Assembly (NCBI RefSeq): GCF_932526225.1 | Contig: NC_064043.1 | Location: forward strand, 9,653,821-9,717,820 | From: Nematostella vectensis | Taxonomy: Eukaryota; Cnidaria; Anthozoa; Actiniaria; Edwardsiidae | Reading direction: 5' to 3' | Length of the DNA: 64,000 nucleotides | Shown: positions 39,801-50,600 of the stretch, one piece after another | Layout of the letters: every line of letters starts with the position of its first letter | How positions within the stretch are numbered: the first letter of the stretch is position 1 | Translations under genes and position numbers: made by a program | Notes under the pieces: generated by a model | Databases searched by the model: none | What the model was told of the DNA's origin: nothing | The model's input: the letters and a program-made list of their open reading frames with translations, nothing else

Positions 39801-41796
39801 ACAATGGTTCATTTGTTTCAAAATAACCATCCATGATTGAAGTCTTAATTAATGATATTTGATTGAAAGTTTCTCAGTTACCTGCTTGAATTAGCAGATG
39901 GAAATGGTCAATCGTTATCGTGCAGGAGCATTAAACGGCAGATTGATAGGCTTTCTTAACACAAAAAAATGTTTAGATGGTCAACTATAATAATTACACA
40001 GATCTACTGTTAGAAGTAGTACATACATGGGTATGTTGTGGTTGGAAATTTATCTTAGCTGGAAATTTTTCTCAACTAGTTGGAAATTTTTCAACCGGTT
40101 GGTAATTTTACAACCAGCTGGAAATTTTCAAACCAGTGGAAATTTTTCAAATTGTGGTTATCTGTCATTCTAAAAGGGATTATATTTTTGGGGACTCATT
40201 TATAAAACAGGGGCTTGGATTTTATAGGAACAAAGAACACCACTCCCCTACACCTTCTCTCCTCTCCCTCTCTCCTCTCCCTCCATTCTACTTTCTACAC
40301 TCTTAGAGTTATCTATTTATTCATTACCCTACTGAGTGAGTTACCTGTGTCTAATTTACATTTTTTTTCTTACCTTACCGTGATTCGAACCCTCAACCCG
40401 CGAAAGCGGGTATTGAATGACTGACATGTAAGACTGCCCAATAATTAGAGCAATAATAGTGTTCTTTTGTTTCTCTTGAATAATTATTTTTTGTCCTCTT
40501 CGTGGCATCGTCATTACTCGATTTTGTTTAACTTTTCTGTTCTAAAGAAGCAGATGTTTATGAAATGTACCGCTGGAACAAGAACCTATAGAACGGCATT
40601 ACTAAAAAGTGGAACTGGCGGAACCAGTATATTTCGCTTAGTTATAGGGGTAGGGATGTCATACTAGGATCACCATTTATTTCCTTTTTTTCTAATCTGA
40701 ACAAAAAAACAATTGAAATTGAAAGGCAAGAAGCATACAACCAGAAAATGGTAGAACAAACCAAGAGAAAGAAAAAGCGAAAGTTCAAGAAGGATGATAT
40801 TGTGGCCATTCAAATTGAAAGACCTGACAAAACCTCTTGTCTTCACCCACGTATGCTCATTGGAAAAGTAGTGTCTGTCGAAGAGAGTAATTACTGCACA
40901 GTTGTAACTGAACTCATGGGCGCATCAAAGGAACAATTGCTCCAAATCGGTTGAGCCACTGCACGTCATCAGTACCTCCACGATTTGACAATGATCGCCA
41001 AATCACGTTTACAGAAGCTTGTAAGAAAGGCGCCCAGATTAATTAAATAAAAATATCTTCCACACAAGTTTTGTTACGTAAAGTTTATTTTAACAAAGTC
41101 TTACCCAACCATACCCTAACCCTAACCAAAAGATACTTGAAGTTTATTTCGACAAAGACTTACCCAACCATTCCCTAACCCTAACCCCAACGTACTTATC
41201 AAAAAAGAATGCCTGGTACTTCTGAGGTCTTCCAGATTTTTCACTGGTTGGAGAATTTCCAACTGGTTGGTAAAAATTCCACTCAAAATAAATTCCCAAC
41301 CACAACAGGTACATATACCAGTCTATTTCATTTTTTTCAGCTACGTGAATGATTGTTATATTCACTATTATTAGATCCCTACATCAAAACAAGCTCTAGA
41401 GCAAAGGAACATATGCATATACATAAATCTCTTATGATTGCTGTTCTATCATCATAATGCTTTTAAGTTTTTAATATTGTAATGACAGATATTTCTTAAA
41501 TGTCTGTAAGACTAATGCATATATCATCCACCTAGGTGCATGTTCGAATTGCATCCCCACCATTAAAGCACCCGTGTTATATGGGCATCAATATCCCAAC
41601 GCGGGAGGAGCTTGTCGCCAACAAGATGGACGCAGAGCAGTTAGCATGGAAGGTGGGTGCCGACAGTTTGGTGTACCTCAGTCTAGAGGGCCTAGAAACT
41701 GCTGTACAATCAGGAATACAAGAGACCAAGGGACGCAAAGTTGGGCACTGCACGGCCTGCCTCAGTGGCAAGTACCCCGTGGAGCTGGAATGGTAG
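36804..41796 (+). CDS. PPAT: Glutamine PRPP amidotransferase (PPAT)
   Basis: Three exons, 36804-36940, 38452-39589 and 41536-41796, joined in phase to 511 residues (human 517). The class II glutaminase nucleophile follows a short propeptide (QDKCGIFAC, Cys14). Other glutaminase motifs are [24 protein letters not shown] and [11 protein letters not shown]. The phosphoribosyltransferase half has the [17 protein letters not shown] block and the PRPP loop [13 protein letters not shown]. Cysteines in [17 protein letters not shown] at the C-terminus match the iron-sulfur ligand segment of the family. The enzyme commits PRPP to purine synthesis in the cytosol. The C-terminal insert that precedes GHCTAC in vertebrates is shorter here. 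The second intron holds a transposon. Confidence 0.97.
40034..41307 (+). mobile_element. Ginger-like DNA transposon remnant in a PPAT intron
   Basis: The left end TGTTGTGGTTGGAAATTT and the right end, complementary to it (aaattcccaaccacaaca), enclose 1274 bp and are flanked by a perfect 4-bp duplication, GGTA (40030-40033 and 41308-41311). TGT...ACA termini and 4-bp duplications are typical of Ginger elements, whose transposase resembles retroviral-type integrases. Both ends carry tandem ttggaaattt motifs. An internal frame at about 40710-40954 looks like the C-terminal part of such an integrase (KRAB-A/SCAND3-type relatives). The catalytic core is missing, so the copy is non-autonomous. Confidence 0.75.
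40712..40954 (+). pseudogene. Integrase C-terminal fragment inside the Ginger-like element
   Basis: The readable part includes [20 protein letters not shown], then [12 protein letters not shown] and [10 protein letters not shown], ending in QLLQIG and a stop. The layout (basic helix, a short '[11 protein letters not shown]' strand block, then 'GKVVSVE') resembles the C-terminal small-barrel region of KRBA2/SCAND3-like transposon integrases. No DDE catalytic domain precedes it. Identification is by pattern only. Confidence 0.45.
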
Positions 41797-42985
41797 AATG
41801 TGATGTTTAAAGTGCACCTTGCTCAGTTTACTACAAGACAAAGAAAATGTTGTCAAACCAACTCACATACATTGATGGATTAAGTATTGTTTCATTTTCT
41901 TACCAAACAGTACTTCTATATGTTTGCTCTATGCTTTCTGTAAGGCTGCACTTGGAGTATCCATGTGTCGTAACGCTCAGTGGTTTATGGATATCAAATA
42001 AATGAGCAAATATGCATCAATAAAAACTCCAGATTGGAAAGTTGTTAGGAAACAGTCAACTGTGTGGTAACCACCAAGCACTGCAGTGCAACCTTTTTTG
42101 AAATAGGTCCCTATGAAATTTGCTGACATAAATTTTGGCTTAGGGGCATCACTTTTTTACAGCTTTGTTGTCTGCTATTATACACCCTCATTTTAAATAT
42201 TTGAACAGCCTCTGGCCTCATGCATCATTCTCCATGAATAATATTTTGTATTATGGTTGCTGTAAAAAGAAGATTACAAGTCATTTTACATTTAAATAAA
42301 TCCAAATAATTTATAGTGTTAACTGTAAAACCATTCACACCCAAAATATGCGTGGGATGTTTATTGTCTTCTAACCAATCAGACAAAAATATTGAGACAC
42401 TGAGATTTGTTGAGATGTCCCTAGTTTACTGTTAGAAAATCTTGCATGTGATTTGTCAGAAACAACATTCCATTCTTATCTCCACTTTTCATGGTTTTAC
42501 TGGTTTGGCAGTAATAATTTATTTGTAATTGTAAGTGCTTATAATACCGCTATTTGATAAGCCAACATTTAAAATGTCACAGAGACTACTCTGTTGTCAC
42601 AGGGGCATTAAGCATACCACTTCAACCTTGTGATGGTTTATTTCCCTGATTCCACAAAACCTATGCAGACCACCTAGTTATTCCACAGCTTGTCTGCAAT
42701 TTTCCTAGTCATACCAAAGCTCATATGTTTAATTCTGTCAATAGAACAAAGTGTTTTCTGCTCAACCACCAGTATTGTATTTTATGTCACAATTTATTTA
42801 AACTGAAATTTGACAATTGCCATTTTTTTATAATTTCCATTTTTTTAATGAATAGTGTTTATTAAAGGATCAGGCAGCTGTAGGTAAACACTACAAAATA
42901 TAAATATTTACAAGTATTTAATTGTATTAAATATTAATAATTTGTTGCTAAAATTTTGCCAGTGACTTGACATGATCAACTTCCT
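41797..42985. other. PPAT 3' region and spacer, no gene recognised
   Basis: AT-rich sequence with likely PPAT 3' UTR; AATAAA-type signals occur near 41997 and 42296. No other gene or repeat family was recognised. Confidence 0.45.
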
Positions 42986-42989
42986 CAAG

Positions 42990-43530
42990 TTTTAGTGATG
43001 GCCTGTGCCCCAACCTCCCTCCCTGAAATGCTAGTGAAAGCATGTGCCCCTCCCTCCCTGAAATGTTAGTGATAACATGTGCCCCACCCCTTCCTCCCTG
43101 AAGTTTTAGTGATAGCATTCGCCCCACCCTTCCTCCCTGAAATGTTAGTGATAGCATGTGCCCCACCCTCCCTCCCTGAAATGTTAGTGATAGCATGTGC
43201 CCCACCCTCCCTCCCTGAAATGCTAGTGATAGCATGTGCCCCTCCCTGAAATGTTAGTGATAACATGTGCCCCACCCCTTCCTCCCTGAAGTTTTAGTGA
43301 TAGCATTCGCCCCACCCTTCCTCCCTGAAATGTTAGTGATAGCATGTGCCCCACCCTCCCTCCCTGAAATGTTAGTGATAGCATGTGCCCCACCCTCCCT
43401 CCCTGAAATGTTAGTGATAGCATATGCCCCACTCTCCCTTCCTGAAATGTTAGTGATAGCATGTGCCCCACCCTTCCTCCCCGAAATGTTAGTGACTGAA
43501 ATGTCAGTGATATCATGTGCCCTTCCCCCC
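42990..43530. repeat. ~37-bp minisatellite, more than a dozen units
   Basis: Units of the form ccctccctgaaatgttagtg, then atagcatgtgccccac, repeat between PPAT and the SLC32-like gene. A larger repeat of about 190 bp is superimposed (43040-43230 and 43235-43430 share the same order of variants). Open frames on both strands through it are period effects. Confidence 0.92.
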
Positions 43531-43576
43531 TTAAGTGCTGCTAGTAATAAGTGGTGCTCTACCCACATCGCTTAAA

Positions 43577-43807
43577 CAATAGGGTGATTTCGATCCACGA
43601 CGCCGGCAAAAAGACGCCGCCTCGCGCACGTTCGATTGCGCGCGCACGCTTTTCTTGCCGGTGTCGCGTCCTGTTTAGGACGGCATTTCATGCTTTTTCA
43701 CGTCCTCTTCAGGGCGGGACGCCGGCAAAAATTAGCGTGCGCGCGCAATCGAACGTGCGCGAGGCGGCGTCTTTTTGCCGGCGTCGTGGATCTAAATCAC
43801 CCTATTG
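43577..43807. mobile_element. CpG-rich foldback element, 231 bp
   Basis: Two arms of roughly 90-100 bp are near-perfect inverted copies: aatagggtgattt, then gacgccggcaaaaa and cgcgcacgttcgattgcgcg, mirrored to aaatcaccctatt at the right edge. The short centre contains aggacg..cgtcct. The transcript or single strand would form a very stable hairpin. Base composition is far more GC/CpG-rich than the neighbours. Confidence 0.88.
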
Positions 43808-43867
43808 TCAGTGATAAGATGTGCTCCATGCTCCCCCGTAATGATAACTACTCATCAGCAATCTAAT

Positions 43868-45190
43868 TTATTCACTCTCTGAATACACGGTTGAATACAC
43901 TTGCCTTCCTGTTGCTAGAAGACCCATACCGCTGACCAAAAATCCTAGAATTACAAACGCTCTATCTAACAAGGTCTGCCACAGGGAGATTTCCCTGTGC
44001 TTCAGAAACAGGTGAAACACACAGGGGTAGATAATAGCTGTTAAGATGCTGATTACACTGCCCATGAAGGCCATGAGTAGGGCAAAATGAGGGATTAGGA
44101 CCGCTGGAATTAACGTTAGGAAATTTAGCACTAAGCGAACTACAGTATACCAGACCAAGTCTGGGACCCTGGAACGGATGGACTCCGGAATAAGAGAATT
44201 CTCTACAATGTGCACCATGGCCATTATACGGTATGGATAGGAGAACAGCGAATTGAGTATCAGAAAGGCAGTGACAGCTATGTAGATATGCGACATTGGC
44301 ATACTGGTTGTTATAACAGGGAGGATATTAGGATGGAAAGTTAGAAATGCCGCAAAAGTAAAGACCAATTTAATAAAGCAACTGAGTGAATAGGAAAGTC
44401 CCAGTATAGCGTTATAGTTCGTGCGGTTAGACAAACTCGCCTCTAAGCCAGGCAATGACGCATGGGCAGAATAGCTGAACACGACAATAGCAAGGGCAAT
44501 AGGAACGCTTTCAATATTCACCTGCGGGAGAATATTACTTGTGGTAATGACCCAGGTCGAGTGGTTATAAACACTGTAGACTACCACTAGGACCACTGAT
44601 AAGATAAGCGCGAATATGCTAAGTAGGCTAAGCCACGCTACTTGCGCTAACGACCTGAATAAGCTCGACGGGACCCCTGTGCACGCCATTATCACCATCC
44701 ACTGCCTGGTAGATAGCCTCAAATCCGGAAGTGACGTCTTCAACAGGTCCCCCATGAGTACCAAGTAAAGCGATCCCAACAAACAGAAAGACATCAACTG
44801 AGATGCCACGACGACATGCGCGCCAAACCGCGGCCATATCTCTCTTGCGATGCCGTAGTAATTTTCTCTGACGCGCACTATTCGACCGTTTATTTTCAGA
44901 TCGTAGAGACACTCAATTAGGATTTTTCCTGTGTAAAACGCGACCATTGGGACGACTACTAAAGCAGCTAGGGCCACGCCATTGCCTTTGCTAAGCGCAA
45001 AGGGTAGCGCAAGAATCCCGGGCCCTTCAATGTAGCTTAGCAGATTTACAACGGCTCGCCATGAAGACATTTGGCCTTTTTTCGGGGACATCTCGGAATC
45101 CGATAAAATTGCAAAGAATCCTTCATCGTCGTCTTCCTCATCGAAACTGATATCACCGTATTCTAGTAGTTGATTTTTTTCGATATACAT
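43868..45190 (-). CDS. SLC32/VIAAT-like amino acid transporter, intronless
   Basis: A single 440-residue frame. After an acidic N-terminus (SFDEEDDDEGFFAIL) comes an amino acid/auxin permease fold with about ten hydrophobic segments. VIAAT-type landmarks in order: SYIEGPGILALPFAL in the first helix, YTGKILIECLYD, then GRIVRVRENYYGIA, IVVFSYSAHASLPGLEASL and LFSYPYRIMAMVHIVE. SLC32 proteins load GABA or glycine into synaptic vesicles in exchange for protons; related SLC36 and SLC38 members work at other membranes. The frame is intact, so the gene is probably functional. Intronless structure beside intron-rich neighbours suggests origin by retroposition or intron loss, as in cnidarian expansions of this family. 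Substrate not predictable. Confidence 0.85.
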   Translation of the reverse strand: MYIEKNQLLEYGDISFDEEDDDEGFFAILSDSEMSPKKGQMSSWRAVVNLLSYIEGPGILALPFALSKGNGVALAALVVVPMVAFYTGKILIECLYDLKINGRIVRVRENYYGIAREIWPRFGAHVVVASQLMSFCLLGSLYLVLMGDLLKTSLPDLRLSTRQWMVIMACTGVPSSLFRSLAQVAWLSLLSIFALILSVVLVVVYSVYNHSTWVITTSNILPQVNIESVPIALAIVVFSYSAHASLPGLEASLSNRTNYNAILGLSYSLSCFIKLVFTFAAFLTFHPNILPVITTSMPMSHIYIAVTAFLILNSLFSYPYRIMAMVHIVENSLIPESIRSRVPDLVWYTVVRLVLNFLTLIPAVLIPHFALLMAFMGSVISILTAIIYPCVFHLFLKHREISLWQTLLDRAFVILGFLVSGMGLLATGRQVYSTVYSESE

Positions 45191-46467
45191 TTTAATTTTC
45201 TTTTACGTCTTCTTAAGGTACCTATAACGAAACAAGTTATTAAAGAACACCCTAGCACTAACACAGTACTTTACATTAGCATAATAGCAACCGGGAGGCA
45301 ACAAGAAAACAACAACAGTGTGTGTGTTTCTAAAGCTGCCTCCATTTGAATTTACTCTACTGTACCTTACATGGAGACATCTGCAATCACAAAAAGCACC
45401 TTTGTTTTGGCTTGTACTACGACGTTAGATCCCCATAAACTGGCTTTTCATACGCTCATTTGGAGGGGTTATTGGAGGTTACATCTGCATTTATGCTAAT
45501 CATATTTCCGCTAATGCTCGCGCGCTCTAGTCGCGCCAAAGGTTCCTCTCGAGTTTCACGTCGCCCTCATAACAAATAAAATTTCCATAATACTCACGAA
45601 ACAGCAACATAGAAAGCTCAGAGAATACAAATTGAAGCGCAGGAGATGAGAAGCACCAACAACTTCTTTTAACAATGTCGGCACCAAAAACTTCCAGCGT
45701 TAATTGTTGGGGAGGGGAGGGCTTTAGTGCGAAAATTTATGTGAATACCTTTTATCAAGCAATCAATGCATACATTAAACCGTGCGCTCGTCGTAAGAAA
45801 TACCCCACCCCCCCTCCCAGACCAACCAGAGAGATCAATAGAAAATCTGCGTGTTTATTAACCGATAAAAGCATTCACAACAATCATTTCCCACTTGATT
45901 GATTTAAAGTTCTCAACCGAATAAGCAACATATGTGTATTATGTTAAAGTCTCAATGAGCCAACACTTTTTTTTTGTAAAATACCAAGCGTGAGAAAGCA
46001 TCTCGGCATTTACAGTGAAGCTTTTTTTATTGAATTTGATAAATGAAGATAACACTTTGTTTTGAGATGGTCATTTTGAGATTTTATCACCATTTAACAT
46101 ACTATGGCGGGAGCTTGCGATTCATGGGAGCTCCAACCGCCGGACCCCTATACTCTTCGATATGAATTCTCTACATTTAAAAGCATTCTCTGACTGCGCT
46201 ACAGAAGAACAGAGAATAATTGAAATTTCCAGGCGTAGTCGAGATAAGGCCTAGTTGGTCTGTTATTGGCCAAATATGGCGTCCAATAACTGGTCCGGTG
46301 AAGCCTGGACGACTCAGTGTACTTATAAACGGGAACACAAAAATTCCATATCAATCAATCCTCGGTTCTGTCCTGGATGTCCCGTCTTGTTTTAAATCGG
46401 CTGTTATTTCAAAAGATTTTTTTTGACGGAGAAATAAGAAGTTATTTGCTATCTGTCCAGCACACAC
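45191..46467. other. Spacer upstream of the SLC32-like gene
   Basis: Includes the promoter side of the SLC32-like gene. Small frames here lack conserved features. No gene recognised. Confidence 0.4.
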
Positions 46468-47124
46468 TTAAGGTAATTCCCTTGAAACAGTTGTACAACC
46501 CAGAATTTTTTTAAAACTTGGCATAAACAATATTGAAGTTAAGGGCTTTCAAAAAATGTAATAAAAAATGGGGGTACCGACCTCGTTTTCACAACAGAGG
46601 GGCGTAGAGTTGACGCGTTTTTACTGATCGCGCAAGGAAAAATCCCAACTCTTAGTTTTCAAAAAGAGTGCCTATAGTCTTTAGAAAATTAAGTTCTGTT
46701 TGTCGAGCTGCCAAAACCCGATCTCCTAAACAATAACCCGTAGTAGCTAATGTTCAAAACAAATCACATTTTAAGAGATCGCACTAAAAGACATTGTTTT
46801 CGCCACTATTCATACGGTAAAAAGCGCCATTTTGAAGTATTTTTACGGATTTTTAGAGAAATAAGAAAACTTCTACAACCCAACTTTTTTTCTTTTTTCA
46901 GTATATCATTTTTCCGTATATATTTAACTATTTGAGCAAAAAAAAAATGGGGGTAACCGACTTCGTTTTTCTGTCAAAGCGATTTTAATTAAAAACGCGC
47001 GCCTTTTGCTGTGTTCTCTTGTACAACTGTGGCGCGCGCGCGCACTTAATACCGGAAAATTCGAACAGCTCGCGCCACTATGCGCAGAAGGGGTGCGCAG
47101 TGCAATTCAAGGGAATTACCTTAA
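46468..47124. mobile_element. TTAA-flanked non-autonomous element, 657 bp
   Basis: TTAA at 46468 is followed by GGTAATTCCCTTGAA; the right end reads TTCAAGGGAATTACC then TTAA at 47121. The inverted ends plus TTAA duplication point to a piggyBac-type target preference. Internally, aaatgggggtaccgacctcg (46565) and a near copy (46946) repeat. It differs from the 250-bp TTAA family elsewhere in the window. Confidence 0.85.
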
Positions 47125-47627
47125 AAGGCAATCCACAGTATCTTATTTGGGTTCCCTGTGGTGGTGAGCTGGCTACTGGGGCGAGCTCTGATACAAGAGC
47201 CTGGAGGCTGAAAAGATTGTAGAATGGTGCATACCTATTTTATCCACTACAAACCCCCCAGTAATAAAAAATAACGTTTCCATATCATATCTAAATGTAT
47301 TTTTATATCTATAAACCAAATACATATTCTAAATTTCGAAAAATAACCAATTAACCAGACCTACTTCAGGGGCACGATCAAAACGCTATAAAAACGGCAC
47401 TCCGTACAACCGCAACTTTTGATAAATTATAATTCGTATTTCAGGAAAAAATATTGTCAATTTTGCCCGCGCAACAGCTCACTGTGATTACTGAAAGTTC
47501 GAGTCTTCTTTTTCATTTTTCTTGTCTTTCTCTGTTCTTGCCATTATTGCTAGCCATTTAATATCTCCCGACCTGTGGGCAGATTAGCGCTGCCAGTTCG
47601 CTGGGTGGGGTTTGAGAAGAGTACAAA
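47125..47627. other. Downstream region of SEC24
   Basis: Likely SEC24 3' UTR and short spacer. No further gene, RNA or repeat recognised. Confidence 0.4.
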
Positions 47628-50600
47628 TTACTTGGATATCTGTCTTTGTATGTGCATGAGGAACTCGTAGTAAGACATGACCGAGTCGGAGCGGTCATCC
47701 ATTAAATTGTTGATAAACAGGGCCCGTGAACGACTTTCCTCCCTGTGAATAGAAAACGAGATTTTTAAGTGAGAAGAATGGGATTTCGATTACTAACACG
47801 AGTTCGCATGAGTGATCAATGCAGCCCTATCCATCATGACCATCATCAACACCGTCACTTTCAAAATCATCATTATCACCAAGAAAACCATCAGCATGAC
47901 CATTACCATCGATAATACCACTATCATAACCATCACCATTATTACCTTGGAAACCACTAACATAACCATCATCATTATTACCATGGAAACCACTAACATA
48001 ACCATTTCTATCGATAAAACCGCTATCATAACCATCACCATTATTAACATGAAAACCACTAACATTGCCATTATCACCATGTAAGCCACTATCGTTACAA
48101 TTAGCCCATGTGGCTACCACAAGTACTACCATTATTAGAATGGCTACAATCATCGTAATCACCACCACCACCACCACCACCATCGCCATTGCCATCGCCA
48201 TCGCCATCATCATCATCATATCGTTATTAACACACTACACTAGTACCACCATCATCATCATTATTATTACCTGAACACGTGCATAACGGCGTGACACGTT
48301 CTTTGGCTCTGCAGGTAGTCCACAAAGCTTCGTACTTTTGTTGAGAGTGGGTTGTCAAGCTCAGGTAAGCAACCCTGCAATGACATGCCGATCATATTAA
48401 CCCATCCAGAGAAACAACGCTATCAAAAAATTCCCTACAATTACAGTGTTACCTCTGAAAAGAAGTCACCCTCAAAAAAAGCAAGTATGCGTTTAATAAA
48501 GGTTGACCAAATAAGAGAGGTACCACTGTTACCTCTATCAAGCAGTCACACCCCAGGAGCATGACAAAGGGGCGTCAATGAAGGCTGGCCCCATAATAAA
48601 AGTTCCACTGTATTTTTAATCTGGCATTCCTATATTCAATGCTTTAGAGAACTATTTTGATTCAACCTTTTCTGAGAATTTATACTGAAGTGTGGCAATA
48701 AAGTCTTTATCGAAATCTGTATTTTAGACTTATGGTATCTGTTTGAATGGTGTGATATTGTGCTCTTACCATATTCTCTGCAATGTTGTTGTAGTTTGCT
48801 ACATTAAATAACTGCTGGATAATCTCGTCGGGAGTGTCTTTGCCAACCCAGATATAAAATGCCTGCAAACAAGTTGAAGTCATATTATATTCAAAGGTCA
48901 ATGAAAAAGAAGTACATGGGGGGGGGGGGGAGGGTAAGGGCGTTGGTAACCATCTATTCAGTGGGAGGAAAACACATGACTATAGCATGGCCATAGAACA
49001 GCCAACAACTTAGAGGCATGTTACATGCCCATAGAACAGTTCTATCTTTAAGTTACTATATATAATACGCTAAGGAATGGACTGTTGACCATATTTTTTG
49101 AAAAAAAAAAAACGGCTAGGGGATTACGGATTTCGATTATTATAACAGCGGATTGGTGGATTTTGGAAACACGGCATAACATGGATCTGTTGACAATTAG
49201 GGCGCGGATTTCGGATTTTGACTGCTCTGACGGTCCAATTTCGGATTTGAAATGAATTCCAATCGATGCTATTGTTTATCTGTCAAACCATGCGGATCTA
49301 AAAATATCTGCGGATCCACGGATTTGCCCCGAAAATGTAGCGGATCGGCGGATTTACATACCCCTATTCAACCCCCCCCCCCCCCCCTCACGCGTTTTTG
49401 TAAGCGAGAGGATCACACTCGCAAAGGCGCATTTTTTAAGATTTCACAGAATCACAAAAATAATTTATTTCTCGCAACAAAAAGGACTAATGACATTCAG
49501 ACCTCCGTGTTTCACAAGAAAAACACACTAAAAGTATACAGTAAAAAAAGTCTATCTCCAAAAATATCAAAGTAAAAGAGAAATCTTATTCTAGACAATT
49601 TCGGAAAATGTGTAAACAAACCTTGGAGCGCGCGGAAAATCAAATCTTAAAAAGAATTCAAATACTTGCCGTAGTTTCATTGCATAGATAAATTGTAGCT
49701 GAAAACACAACCGTCTTTTTATCGTTATTTAGAAAGGCATTATTCCTACCTCGAAAAGAAAGTAGATTCTTTAGCTCCATCGCGCAAAAACAAGACGGTT
49801 CGCAAACAAGAAAACAGAAGAAAAGAGCTTTTTCTGCAACTGACTTTTGACTTTTGAACTTCAATTCAATCCATTAAAGGACGGTGCATAAACGCTTATT
49901 TAATCAGACCGGGATGGTGCACAACACTTCTTATTTTACCAGATCAAGCTCGATATAAGTAACTTACTTAATTCGATTTTTTTAAAAAGCAAAAGGTTTT
50001 GTTCATTACAAATAGTTGGCGGTCATTTTGTGTTTTCAGACCCACATACCTTTTATGCCACATCGATTTTCATTTAAAAGTATGGAATCGACCACCAAAT
50101 AACACACCAAGAAGCCCAAGAAAGCGAACGAATCAAGGATTCACGATCCACTCTCTTATTCACAAAACCCAACATATGACCGTGCGAACTTGCATGGTTT
50201 GAATTTGGTTGTCCGATTCCCGCCAAAACATCATGCACAGGGTTCCCAACACGGAAACAGGAAAAGGTGGAATACTTAAAAAAAGGCGGTATTTTATAGA
50301 AAGCGCCTTTTTTACATTTTTATAAGGTAAATTAAATATGAAATAAATATATTTGGGACTCAAAAGGGAGGCATTTGTTTAATTAATGTTTACGACGACG
50401 CATACTATTTCCCTAAAGCGCCAGGAAGCCCAAAACATTGAAGGATTATAATATACCTTAAAAAGTTTGTACAACAAAGGATTGCTTTTTGTGAATATTT
50501 CACAGGTAACTACTAGTAACAAATAAACGTAAAATAGTTGAAGTGACATCTATGGTCATACAACACTTTTCTAAGAAATGGACCTCCTAACAGTGACTTA

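Noticed and set aside
40375-40440. tRNA-like sequence with a B-box (ggttcgaatc on minus)
   Set aside because: No acceptor stem or complete cloverleaf could be drawn, and it lies inside the Ginger-like element; probably chance or a SINE-type fragment.
42948-43575. Frames with repeated MLSLTFQGGRVGH and mirror frames
   Set aside because: Translation of the 37-bp minisatellite; both strands are open because of the repeat.
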